Source: Scalesia atractyloides
Lineage: Eukaryota; Streptophyta; Magnoliopsida; Asterales; Asteraceae
Length of the DNA: 64,000 nucleotides
NCBI GenBank assembly: GCA_947069175.1
Contig: CAMTDV010000023.1
Coordinates: 88,257,563-88,321,562 of the forward strand
Direction of reading: 5' to 3'
Part shown: piece by piece, positions 10,920-22,329 of the stretch
Numbering within the stretch: position 1 is the stretch's first letter
Layout: each line of letters starts with the position of its first letter
Made by a program: the position numbers and the translations under genes
The notes under the pieces: model-generated
Database searches by the model: none
What the model was told of the DNA's origin: nothing
The model's input: only the letters and a program-made list of their open reading frames with translations

Positions 10920-11459
10920 TAAGTCGGCACGCTTAGCAAGAAGCTTACCAGTTCCTTGTTCGTTTCTTTGCTTTCCTCGTTACCATGGAGAAACGGTTTA
11001 AGATGATGACCGTTAACCGTTTATTTTGACACATCATTTGGGTCCTCAATGGTAACATCCCCTAGCTTGCCGACCCGCGTAATCACATACGGGCCCATCC
11101 ACTTGCTCTTTAGCTTACCGGGAAAGAACTTGAGCCTTTAATTGTATAGCCAAACCTTTTGGCCCACCATGAATTCTTTTGGCTTCAACTTAGCATCATC
11201 TGCTCTTTTCATGCCATCTTTGTATTTTGAGTCACACTCATATGCTTCTTCCTGAAGCTCTTCCAGCTCACAAAGCTTCAACTTGCGTTCTTTACCTGCA
11301 TCATCATACTTAAGATTATCTTCCTTAATAGCCCAAAATTCACGATGTACAAGTTCAACTGACAAGTGACAATTTTTACCGTAAACTAAGCGGTAAGTTG
11401 TAGTGCCAATAGGTGTCTTACGTGCCGTTCGATAGGCCTATAAGGCATCGTTCAAGCAT
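10920..11459 (-). pseudogene. Athila-like Gypsy integrase C-terminal fragment
   Basis: On the minus strand, 11,365-11,138 encodes SVELVHREFWAIKEDNLKYD, a lysine/glutamate-rich helix and FMVGQKVWLYN. After a frameshift the reading continues to 'KLKSKWMGPYVITRVGKLG'- and 'NGHHLKPFLHG'-like tracts (11,130-10,980). This is the integrase C-terminus that follows the catalytic domain in Athila/Tat elements. Earlier pol domains are absent, and the match ends where Copia sequence resumes at about 11,460. Confidence 0.8.
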
Positions 11460-12589
11460 GCAGTATTCACAGTCTCTGCCATAACTCTATTTCTTTTATT
11501 GAGGTAATAGAGAATAAGCATACATCTTCTTTGGGGTTATCTTTTAACATGTACACTACATAAACATTGTCACTTCTATGAGATGTGCAATGCTTTCGGC
11601 TATAATTTTGTCAATCTTTTCAACTACATCAGGTCCAACAGTTTTACAGGTTTCTTAGTAAAAAATGAGCCATAGCCTTTGTCACTTAATTATGAGACAC
11701 TGAGTGGATTGAATTTTAAATTATCAATAAGATTGACAATTTCAAATTTTAGCCTACCAGTCTGGACAGTCCCTGACCCCAGTACTTTCCCTTTTGAATT
11801 GTTTTCAAGGATATATCACCACCTCCATGTGCATAAAAGTTAGATAGTAGAGCTTTGCATCGAGTTATGTACCTGGATCCTCCACTGTCGACATACCATA
11901 GGCTATCTAGGCATGTAGAAACTCCCATTTTGGTAGCCATTAATTTACATTTACAATTATTCTCATCTTCAGTTGAATTCCAAGGATTTTGTTTTTTACA
12001 ACTTTTGCATCAACCTTTTCACAAACTGTTGTATGCTAAGAGTTTCGTAGTTGTTTTTAACAATTTTCGCAGTTTTACTGAAAATTTCTTTTAACTCATC
12101 CTAGAACTCTTTTGCAACTATTAAAATGTAACTGTTCTGCATAGATTTCATTTGGTAGAGCCCTTGCAACAATATTAAGTGCTTTGGAATCAATTTTGAA
12201 CTTTTGAAAATCTAGCATAGAGTAATCTTCTAATTTCTTTGGCTCCTAAACATAAGGATTTTCAGTACTGGGCGTTGTTAGAATATAAGGTTCGAATATT
12301 ACAGACTTCCAACATCCTATGTTTCGTTGAGCAAGATAATGTACCACCTGACGTTGTCAAATGTTGTATTCAGATCTGACAAGCATCAGGGGTTTGCTAT
12401 TGTAATCGGAGATATGGGAATCATGGTTATTAAATGACATTTGTCTTTTGATCTTTTGTAGAAGAACAAAGTATGTGTAAGACACTTTCGAGTTCTACAC
12501 TTTTCTACTCTGAGCTACGAACAGATTGTATCTCTATGAGCTGATATTTTAACGTTAAACTGATTGTGAAATCAAATTAACTTAACCAA
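11460..12589 (-). pseudogene. Copia gag/protease/pre-integrase remnant
   Basis: A minus-strand remnant of the 5' half of a Copia element. The segment 11,940-11,749 holds LWYVDSGGSRYITR, a decayed form of the WxxDSGxSRHMT protease region, with frame-shifted GYGSFFTKKPVKLLD further on. The left end reads MAETVNTAC, the start of the integrase tract that continues at 4402. Integrase-core sequence between them is missing, so an internal deletion preceded or accompanied the nesting. The gag part (11,990-12,560) is too degenerate for residue calls. Confidence 0.65.
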
Positions 12590-12602
12590 ACTCGGATACC
12601 AA
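12590..12602 (-). promoter_or_regulatory. Copia primer-binding site (tRNA-iMet-like)
   Basis: The minus strand reads TTGGTATCCGAG, one base away from the canonical iMet primer site TTGGTATCAGAG. It lies one base from the LTR end at 12,604. Confidence 0.75.
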
Positions 12603-12603
12603 T

Positions 12604-13045
12604 TGTTAGGATCTTAGTTTGATACTTGTGAATTATTTCAAGTTAAAACAGGCAATTATGATTGTAGTTCAAATAATAAACTCACAAGTAGGAAGATACT
12701 ATCAGAAACTATTTTTCATTGAATCAAATGATCACAACTTTTACTGCTTAATGATTCTACAATCTCTCCATCAGCCTGATCACTGACAAATCCGTTCGTA
12801 CAAAAAAGAATGTGTGTGAAGTGATAGATAGATCTCTAACATGTTAGATCTATTTATACTACGTACAAAGGTCTGTTTGTGATTGGCTGACATCACCCTG
12901 ATAGTAATATCTAACATTCCTAACATAAAAGATTCCACATATGTTGGAAACATCTGATCTAACTAAGCTAAACTCTGCTAATAAGCTAATATTGTTACAT
13001 TAGGAAATATTTGTTCTTCAATCCTCTGTTGCTTTGTTCCAAACA
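12604..13045 (-). mobile_element. Copia 5' LTR
   Basis: A 442-bp LTR beginning TGTTAGGATC and ending GTTCCAAACA on the plus strand, so the minus strand runs TGTTTGG...CCTAACA with TGTT/AACA ends. A minus-strand TATA box (TATAAATA) is at 12,851-12,858. It abuts the iMet-like primer site. It most likely belongs to the Copia element whose 3' half is at 622-4402. Confidence 0.8.
12851..12858 (-). promoter_or_regulatory. TATA box of the Copia LTR
   Basis: TATAAATA on the minus strand inside the LTR, followed by a C/T-rich stretch suited to a transcription start. It is about 250 bp from the primer site, a normal U3/R layout. Confidence 0.6.
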
Positions 13046-13049
13046 TCTT

Positions 13050-15200
13050 TATGATGTAATTAGCGTGTTTGATGTCACTTGTATAATTAATCATACACTA
13101 AGCTTGTTTTATCTCCAAATCATATGGATATTTCACATGATTCTGTAACTAAATATGCATGTACGAGTATGGAAAACCATCCACGATGCAATTAGTACAT
13201 TTCATGTCACCTGAATAGTTAATCATAAACTAAGTTCGTTTCATCTCCAAATCATATGGATATCTTACATGTTTCTATAACTAAATATGCACATATGAGT
13301 AAGGAACTATTTATGAACCAATTAGCACGTTTCATATCAATTGCATAATTAATCCCAAACTAAGCATTTTCAGCTCCGAAGTATATAATAAGTAAATAGG
13401 GTTCGAGAACTCATGGTACTCATGTTCTTGCTTCTACCCGGAGACGTCGGCTATGCGTGTGCGCACTACTCGACTTCTACAAAGCGAGACATACTAATAA
13501 GACCTTTGGTCTAATCTGAATGACATATAAATAGGACTTCTATCCTGAACCAAGTGTATATAGTGTTGATGAGGCTATCGGTTAATGAATTTATTTAAAG
13601 TGAAACCGGTTAACGTTTATTTCCAAAAACTAGGGTTTTAACTTATGTTTTACAATTATAAATTTTCAAATGTTCATGAAATTAATACTTCATACCTGAA
13701 ATGTGTTTAAGTGTCTTATAAAAATATGACAAGCCTCGGTTACAATCTAACATTTGTTGGTTTACACTTTGATACGGTTCTCGACTAAAATGGCCCAAAA
13801 CTTTTGGTATATTTTCAAAATAGTTTTGAAACATCAAAATAGACTATTTTGGACTTAAAAATTTGTAGGGTTTTATTTCTACAAGTTATGGATGTCGGTT
13901 TGGTTATAAAAGCCTATCTAAAACCCGTTATGCCTTAGATTCATTATAGACTGTTCCAATAACCAAATAATTTCACAAAATTTAAAAAATCACTTTTGAC
14001 CTTATACGCTTTTGGAAAAATATTATTTTTAATATTTTTAGTGTATTTATTGGGAAAATGTAAAAAAAATTCTTTAAAATGTAATTTAAAGCCATAACAC
14101 CCCAACTCTGATTCATTTGAAATTTGGTTTATGAGCTTATTATGGCTAATAAAATTATAGTAAAATTTTTGGAATTTTGGTAGTCTAGGTATTTTATTTA
14201 TTTTTGGTGGTTATTTAAACTCATAAATTACTAAAAATAGCTAGACACTTCAAAAAAAATATGAATTTTTGGTTGAAATCCATATATTAATATTCTAAGG
14301 CTATTGTAAAAGTTTTGAAATTTTCAAGAGACCGTAGCTAGAGTTTCTACCCTTAAGGCTTTCTTTTTGGTTTTTTAGTATTGATTTTCGTTTAGTTATT
14401 TTCAGCAGGTTTTCACCATATTTTCCTCATTAAAACCACTACATTAGCCTTGTTTAGTATAAACTAAGTGGATTCATCAAAAAATGATGATTCTAAGCTC
14501 TTTTGAACACATCTAGTAAACTGGTGCTTATTTCAAGCTTATTTAATACACTGTTTGTTCTTGTACTTTGTTTATCAACTTTTGAAGGTTATTTTTAGAA
14601 ATATTTACATGGTTATATCTAAATAACTTAATGGTGATGTGATACATAATACCTTTTAGTTTTAGTGGGTTGAATATATTATCAAGTTTTTAGGTGAATG
14701 ATTGAGCAACATCACTACTTATACATATCTATAATGGACGATTCCCTTATCACAACATGATCCTTATACAGGTTGGCCACTAAAACTTGATCATCATCAA
14801 ACAAAACACTTGCTTGGATTCCTTCACATTAAAGTTTCTTCCAAGAGTGTTTTATTTAAAGATATGAAGCACATACTTGCTATTTCATGGATTGAGAGTT
14901 TAAGGGTGCTTCAACACCTATAAAAATACCTTAGAAAGTTGGGTTGTTCTTGTGAGAGTTTTTGAAGAAGATTGAAGTGTGTTATGTTTGTAGGGCTCCT
15001 TACGTTCAGTTACATGAGAGAGGGGAGGCCTAGAATGGGGTGGTGAAGGTGTGGTGGTGGTGATGATGATGAGATTCCATGGTACTTGACATGATCAGGT
15101 AGGCTAGAGGTCACATGGTCCTAATTTTGCATGTGTTTTAAGTTGTTAATTCCTTGCTCTTATTCTTTGGGAGGCTAGCTTCAAATCTGATTTGTGTTGA
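13050..15200. repeat. Large diverged direct repeat, copy 1
   Basis: About 2.1 kb of non-coding sequence that recurs, diverged, at 16,080-18,120. Shared landmarks include 'gttcttgcttctacccg' at 13,424 and 16,484, 'agtgtatatagtgttgatga', 'aaaatttgtagggtttt' and 'gggttgttcttg'. The offset is 3,060 bp at the left and about 2,864 bp at the right, so indels have accumulated. The left part has about 125-bp subrepeats (starts near 13,057, 13,178 and 13,310) built on 'taatcataaactaag'. No ORF over 100 codons is supported. The pair could be LTRs or tandem copies of an unidentified element. Confidence 0.7.
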
Positions 15201-16079
15201 TAAAACCCCATTTTATAAAGTCTAGGCATAGTTTAGTTGTTTATATAAGTATTTTAGGGCATGTTTAACTTATATAAACACTAGGTAGTGCATTGTTTAT
15301 TTTTATTGCACTAGATATTAAATCTTACATGCTAGAACATATGGTTTATAAAGACGTCAACATAAAGTTGGCGAGTTCACAAGTTTTATTATTCGACATA
15401 ATGGAAATCATTTCTTCTTACATATTTTAAAAAGGCCGTCATTGGAATGTGTAATAGACCCACTTTTGTAAATCCCACCTACTCGTCTTTTGAGAAGATA
15501 AGATTAACGTGTCTTCAAAAACAGTCATACTTGTCAATAAATATATTTTTGAAAATTTGGTATTCTAATCACGAAAGCATAAGAGGTATATCTTCAAATA
15601 AACTAGCATATGAATCAGCGAAAGACATAATACCTATATCATTTATTTCCAGGCCTATAGATCATGTAAAACATAACACCTATGTATCTAGAACTTGGCC
15701 AACCATAACCTTAATGGTTTCTATCAGTTTCTAATCATTTCATACAACGGATACACATATCCTAAAGTCATCTTATCGTTAACCTAGCAAGGCGAAATAA
15801 TAATGTAAATACCATGAGTCATATAACCAAACCTTGATGATACTTTGCCCCCAAACTTGTGTTTACCACAAACACATAATACATTGTAGCTATCATGCAT
15901 TCACTTACCATTTCAGACATGTCGATGCTACAACCATGAAGGGATGTTAAGTAGATCTATTCACAATATCCATGGCAATTCTAGATGATGATCATACTAA
16001 ATAGAGGACTTTCTGGTGGTACTCACTACGTCTCTTGCAAGTAATACAATAAAGATCAAATTTCAGTATTATCACCCAT
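15201..16079. other. Unassigned spacer between the two large repeats
   Basis: An ORF of 95 codons at 15,447-15,734 (+) has no recognisable motif and a composition like the surrounding AT-rich DNA, so it is not called a gene. If the flanking copies are LTRs this is their internal region, but no PBS, polypurine tract or pol motif was seen. Confidence 0.4.
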
Positions 16080-18120
16080 GGGTTTCTATTGATTAACATG
16101 TATGGGTACAAAAATCCATCCATGATGCAATTAGTACGTTTCATGTCACTTGGATAGTTAATCAAAAACTAAGTTCGTTTCATATCATTTGAATATAGAT
16201 CATAAACTAAGATTGTTCATGTCATTTCAATAGTTAATCATAATTCCTAAAGTAAGTTTTTTCATTTTATTTGAATATTTAATCATAAACTAAGTTTGTT
16301 TCATGTCTAAATTATATGGACATCTTACGTGTATCTATAACTAAACATGCATGTATAGGATGAAAAAGCATTTATGAAGCAATTTGCACATTTCATATAA
16401 ATTACAAAGTAATCACAAACTAAGTATGTTTCTTCCCCGAAGTATAAAACAAGTGATAAGGGCCGTGAACACATAATATTCATGTTCTTGCTTCTACCCG
16501 AAGACGTCGGCTAAGCATGCTTGCACTACCCGGTTTCTACAAAGCGAGAGGCACTAATAAGACCTCAGATCTAATCCGAATGACACATGACTAGGACTTT
16601 TACTCTAAACCAAGTGTATATAGTGTTGATGAGGTTAATAGTTGGTATTCGTTTGTAAAACAAAGCCCGTTCACGTTTATTCACAAAACTAGGTTTTAAA
16701 TATGTTTTATACTTTTAAATTTCTAAGTATTCACATAATTAAAAACTTCATAAAAATCAATCTTGGGATGTAAATAGATGTCTTGTAAAAGTGTGACAAG
16801 TAATAGGGCTTGTCGGTTTTATGGTTTATTATCGTTTTCCTCCGTTTTTGGCCTAAATGGCCCAAACCTTGATGATTTTCAAAACTATTTTGGAGCATCA
16901 AAATTACCATTTTGAACTTAAAAATTTGTAGGGTTTTTTCATAATTTATAGATGTCGGTTTGGAACTAAAAGTCGTTTTAAACACCCGTAAAACCCTAAA
17001 TTCATTAAAAATAATTCCAATGCTCAAATAATTCAACAAATTCCCGAAATCACTTTTGGCATTATAAATTCTAAAAGAATATTATTTTTAATACTTTTAG
17101 TATTTTTATTGAGAAAATCTAAATAAAAGTCCTTAATATGTAATTTAAGGGCATTATTCAAAACCATAAATGCCCAATTAGTTTCACTCGATATTGATTT
17201 TTGTTTCTTTATTTCTAGCAGGTTTTTAACTAATTTTTCCTTATCAAAACACTCTATTAACCTTGTTTAAGTACAAAATAAGTGGATTTATGAAAATATG
17301 ATAAATCTAGACTCTTATGAACAAACTTGTAAGCTAGTGCTTATTTCAAATTTATTTTATACACTTTTTGTTCTTGCTCTTTATTCCTCAACTTTTTAAA
17401 GCTTATTTCCAGAAAACTTTATATGTTTACGATATTAAGATCTTAGTAGTGATTTTGGTTCAAGAATCTCTTAAAGTTATTGACTATTTTGGGAATACTT
17501 GTTAGTTTAAGTTTATTGAATGTTTTTTCTTTTTTTGGGTGAATCATTGAGGAACATCTCTACATATTTTCATGTATTATAGATTATTCCTCAATAAGAA
17601 AATTAAATTTACATATTTAGCCACTAAAACACAAATATTATCAAACAAAACATAAACATGGATTTATTCACATTAAAGTGTCATCAATGTATGTTTTCTT
17701 TAGTGTTTTGAAGCACACCCATGTTCTTTCATAGAATAAAAGTTTAAGGATGCTTCTAGGCTTGTAAAAATACCTCAGGAAGTTGAGAGAAGATGAAGAG
17801 CACTTGGGTTGTTCTTGAGAGAGTTTTTGGTGAACTTTGAAATGTTGTTTGAGTGTGTGTGTGATCTTGCTTGTAGTTTATGGTTTTAAGGGGAAGAAAT
17901 ACAGTGAGAGAGAGAGGGAGAGGGTGAGTGCCTAGATGAAGGTTGTGTGGGCTGTTGGTGAGATTCTTTGTGGGATTAGATAGTTTTAGGATGTAGTTAG
18001 TGTAAGTATGCACATGGTTTGATTTCCCACATGTTTTATGTGATTTTAATATTGTTCCTATCCACATATGACTAGGCAAATCAGGCTTAAATATGCTTAT
18101 TGTTAATAATATATGGTGTA
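16080..18120. repeat. Large diverged direct repeat, copy 2
   Basis: Counterpart of 13,050-15,200. It retains the 'catgttcttgcttctacccg' phrase at 16,481, the 'agtgtatatagtgttgatga' phrase and the right-hand 'gggttgttcttgagagag' phrase at about 17,806. Subrepeats carrying 'taatcataaactaag' are also seen at 16,150-16,310. Both copies end in a GA-rich stretch. Confidence 0.7.
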
Positions 18121-20284
18121 GCTATAAATAGTATATACATAAAAATGGTATTTTAAGAATGCATAAACACTGGTTTATGTTTTGTTTGTTTTTATTACAT
18201 TATATACTATTTTTTTCATCCCATAACATATTGTTTATAAAAGTGGATATTTTTATAGTCCACACAAAGTATATAATCCATAGATAATAGTAGAATTAGA
18301 TACATTCGATGTGTTCTCCACTTTAGGGTTTTGTTGTTTTGTGTTCTCCAATTTAGGGTTTTGTTGTCTTGAACTAGCACTAAAGTGTTCGTTGATGGTA
18401 GTATTCTCTATTGGACGTACTATGTTTGTGCCTAGTCATGCATATACAACATATTGTGTGACCTTGTTAATGCTAAATTAAGTCTACATGAATCACATAA
18501 ATAATTGTACGTAATGTATTCATATAGATAATAACATGGGTAAACGAGGGTTGTCACAAACACCGATCAACAGTCAATTATGCGATTCAAGAACAACACA
18601 AAATCACTTTATCTTGCATACGATTTACATTATCTTGCTAACGAATCCGTCTGATACAAGATGAACAATGAAACCGCTAGCCTAGCCTGTAATACCTAAA
18701 AGCCCATCGCAAGCATTGCGATGTGGTCTCCCGTAAACCATAAACCTTTGATTTAATACATAATCCTAATATATTGGACCATACACCAAGATTCTAAATA
18801 ACAAAAGTGATCCAAGCTTCCAGTTCCTATGAAAAAAACTAAGACCTCAAATGCCATTCCACCTAGTTGTAGCAGACCTTCTCATTAGTTACCTGAAAGG
18901 CCCAATCTGGTCGTTATAGACGCGACCATGGCAAAACTAGCCAATGATTCATCTTAAATCTCAACTGGCTCCCATTAGTTCACACTATTGGCTTAAGAGA
19001 CTTCCAAGAGAAAAAGAATATTCTCCACAACAATAAGCACCCAAGGGAAAATTTACCATTCAAAATTCCAGTCTTCCGAACCTAGTGTTGCTTTTGAACT
19101 ATGCCTAGAACACCCCTCATGCTCCCACTTTCACCAAATCCCTTACCAAATTCACAACCATGAATGTGCTCAAGATGATATCCCAGAGGCTCCAGAATTC
19201 ATGCTTGTAAAATAATTCCCTTTAGCTCTAACCTGATTTGACGAGCCAAGACTTTAGATAAACTCTTAAAATGTTCCACCTCCATACAACCCCACCAAGT
19301 CAACTATGGCCACTTCCACTATTCCCGGTATCCCAAACTATGTCAAACAACACACCATGAAATGAATATGCAATGATACTTCCTTATCAAATGTCTTCAC
19401 CCAACACAAGATCCCGGATCCGCTCAAATTTCATAGCATTGATCACCACTAAATAAGAAATAGCTTCACAATTCCAAGCGAATAAGAAGTCATAATCACA
19501 ATTTAAGACCAGTTAACAGGAAAACAATTATACCCATAGTATTATTTTCATGGAAAGCAAGCGGTACCAAGGGTTCTATGATCGTACACACGATGAGTTA
19601 ACTCATACCCTAATTGAAAATTATTCTGAACGAGCAATAGTTCACATGGCTTGCCACTATGCTCTATTTCTACTTATATCATCACCATCACAGCCATTGG
19701 TTACATTTGGATAGGTTTTATCGATCGTCAGTACCACATCCATGTTCCCTTGATAAACCAATCAACCGAAATCCATAACCGTCTCATCTTCGACCATAAC
19801 AATGAACAACTGGAAAGACAGGTCGAAGACAAGGACAAACACAACATTGGCACGAGACTAAACTCGATGGGTGTTCTAATGGACAGTTCAATCAAATCGA
19901 TTCTCTCTACAAAAACCTAGTAGAAAAATCTGACTCAACCTAACTAATCTTTAGAGAACCTAATTATACAATCATGGTTGATAATAAAAGTCAGACCAAA
20001 CTTAAAAAGATTAAATTTAATCCTTAGCCTTGTGAATCCAATATTTTTTAACCAAACCCTAATCACCAACACAAACTCGAAAAATGGCATCCGAAAGAAA
20101 CAGAATTAGCAGCTAAAACAATCCACAACCCTACCATAAAACTACCTAATCCAACGGCTAAATTAAATTGTTACCTTGCATTTCCTTGATCAAAAAACTT
20201 CGTTTCATATTAGGGTTTTATATGTATTCATATCAAAATTTATATTTATTATGTGTGATACAAGAAATAATATTAATATAGGAA
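18121..20284. other. Unassigned sequence
   Basis: No supported gene. The 89-codon ORF at 19,651-19,920 (+) lacks family motifs. At 18,320-18,365 a 'gtgttctcca(c/a)tttagggttttgttgt' phrase is directly repeated at a short interval. The stretch 18,560-20,000 is less AT-rich than its flanks and may be a decayed coding repeat, but I could not read a known domain in any frame. Confidence 0.4.
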
Positions 20285-20820
20285 TAATGGATATTAATAA
20301 TCCCAACTATCGCATGTTGGCCGGTAAAGGTCCTAACTTCAAAAATTTCCATTAGCAGTGTCATCTTTTCACATATTGGCCTTCAATCGTCCCGGACTAA
20401 CAGAACCGAACACCATTAGTTCCGATCGCCGAAAAAATGTTTTCGGCCGGAAAAAGGTTCTTAAAGGTGTGACCTATGTCTACAAAGAGGTTTGAGACCA
20501 AAATGTTGAGTTTTCCGGCCAAAAAGAAGTTTTCTGGCGAAAAAAGAGTTTTTCGGCAACCTTAATAATTGGGACTTTTACAAGAAAAAGGTTACTAAAG
20601 ATCCGTAATAAGGCTACAAAGAGGTTTGGGATGAAAATGTTGAGTTTTCCAGTCAAAAATGTTTTTCGGGCGACCGGAAACTAACGGCATTTAGGGTTCT
20701 GTTAGTCAAGGTTCATTGGAGGCCAATATGTTAATAGATGAGACCACCAATGGGAATTTGTTAAGTTGGGACCGTTGCTGGCCAACGGGTAAGAGTTGAG
20801 ATTATTAAAATTAATTCAAA
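20285..20820. mobile_element. Foldback/MULE-like element with long terminal inverted repeats
   Basis: About 530 bp whose ends are inverted copies of each other over about 160 bp. The left arm (20,290-20,450) includes 'taataatcccaact', 'ttggccggtaa', 'acatattggcct' and 'ggactaacagaac'. The right arm (20,655-20,815) carries their complements in reverse order. The centre has repeated 'ttccggccaaaaa'-type phrases and two 'ctacaaagaggtttg' copies. It has no coding capacity. A clear target-site duplication was not identified. Confidence 0.75.
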
Positions 20821-21899
20821 ATTTATAATCGTTTGTCCTTCAAACGTTACCAATCTTAAAAATAACATATTTATTTAATGAAAAATCATTCAAATTTATA
20901 AAAATGGAAAGCAATTTTAATTTCCACTCCCCTGTTTTCTTTCTCTTCTCTTCGTGCTACAACAAGTAATGAAGAAAAATATTTGTTTTTATTTTCTATG
21001 AATCAACAACAACAAAAATAGTCAAATCACAAGTTTGTGTTTTTTTATCCCTTTGTTGGAAACCTCCAATAATGGACTTCTCAATCAAAAAAATTACGTG
21101 GATGGTTGTTCTACTAGGATCCTGGCGATTCAAACCTCTACCGATCTTCTAATGGAAAAAACCCAACTGGGAATCATTTCCCGTGCAACGAATCAACACA
21201 AAGACACAAACGACTATTACACTGAACATAAAATAACGAAAATGTCAGTTTTAACGTGGTTTGGTCCCAATATGGGAGCTACGTCCACTGGCTGCAACTA
21301 GGTTATTTCATTATAGTTAGAATCAAAGACTACAATTACAAGGACGGACTGAATACATATAGAGATAGAATTAGGGTTTTTATTTTCGTGAACAAGAATA
21401 ACAAAAAAAATGCCTTCCAGCTCTAATCAAGAGATAAGCCCAATGTGTTTTAGTATCACCATCATTAAACCCAAAGCAAGGATAATTATTCGAAAATTTG
21501 GCTCCATTCCTCTACTACTTTTCTTGGAGAGTGACACACTCATATGTTATACCACTGAATATGCAATCACGCATACATAAAACCCTAAAGCTACGCAAAC
21601 GTCAAGTTCAATTTCATGCTACAAAGGTTACCAACTGAAAAGTAAGATTCTGTTTATGATCTACCTGATTTTGGGTGACTGTTTTTAACGAAAATGTGTT
21701 TTTGTACAACTTTTCGTTTGTACATATGAAGATTACTTGGCTACCCATTTCTTGAATGAAAAGTGGAAGTTTTTGTGGCAGTTAGAGGATTTCGTTTGGT
21801 GGCCAAGAAACATGTTTCTCTCACAACGAATATGAAGATGAAAAATCTCCAAATTTGAGTACCGTCACTCTCATACACACTATAATCTAGAATCGTCTA
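20821..21899. other. Unassigned AT-rich sequence
   Basis: A plus-strand ORF of 88 codons at 21,035-21,301 shows no recognisable domain and no supporting context, so it is not called. Nothing else was seen. Confidence 0.4.
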
Positions 21900-22325
21900 A
21901 CGAATTTGTTCGACAAGAGTGATACATGGAATCTATCAATTCGTTTGTAGATAAATCACAAGAACAATCAAATTAAAATAAATTCTATGTTGTATTGATG
22001 ATGAACTTGTACAAGCAAACCCTAGATCCAAATGTGAACTGCGTGATCTTTAAGCTTACATCATAAGCTAACTCCTATTTGTACCCCATATAAGAAACAT
22101 GAAACTTTACAAATATGCCTCTAATTTATCAACTTTGTTATGATCATTCGTCACACTTTGTATGCGCGTAGTAACTGTTCACTCGAACATTTTGCATACC
22201 TTGATAAACATCTCATTTAACTTCTCAAGTGTTTGGACTTTTTGCCTGTATAGAAATTCCGCATGTTAATGGGTAACAGTCACACAAGTCATGATGCATT
22301 AATATGACAAGTATCCGTCACACAA
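21900..22325 (-). mobile_element. Copia LTR relic (same family as 53,445-53,983)
   Basis: Its right half (22,080-22,325) closely follows 53,770-53,983: 'acaaatatgcc(t/c)ctaatttatcaact', 'ccttgataaacatctca', 'gtgtttggactttttgc' and the terminal 'cgtcacaca'. Sequence immediately to the right is also shared, so LTR plus flank is part of the block A/B duplication. No pol sequence is attached here. Confidence 0.65.
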
Positions 22326-22329
22326 ATAT

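Noticed and set aside
18560..20000. Possible LINE reverse transcriptase on the minus strand near 19,140-19,260.
   Set aside because: A short SKVLARQIR-like phrase is readable, but no RT catalytic motif or continuing frame follows, so the evidence is too thin.
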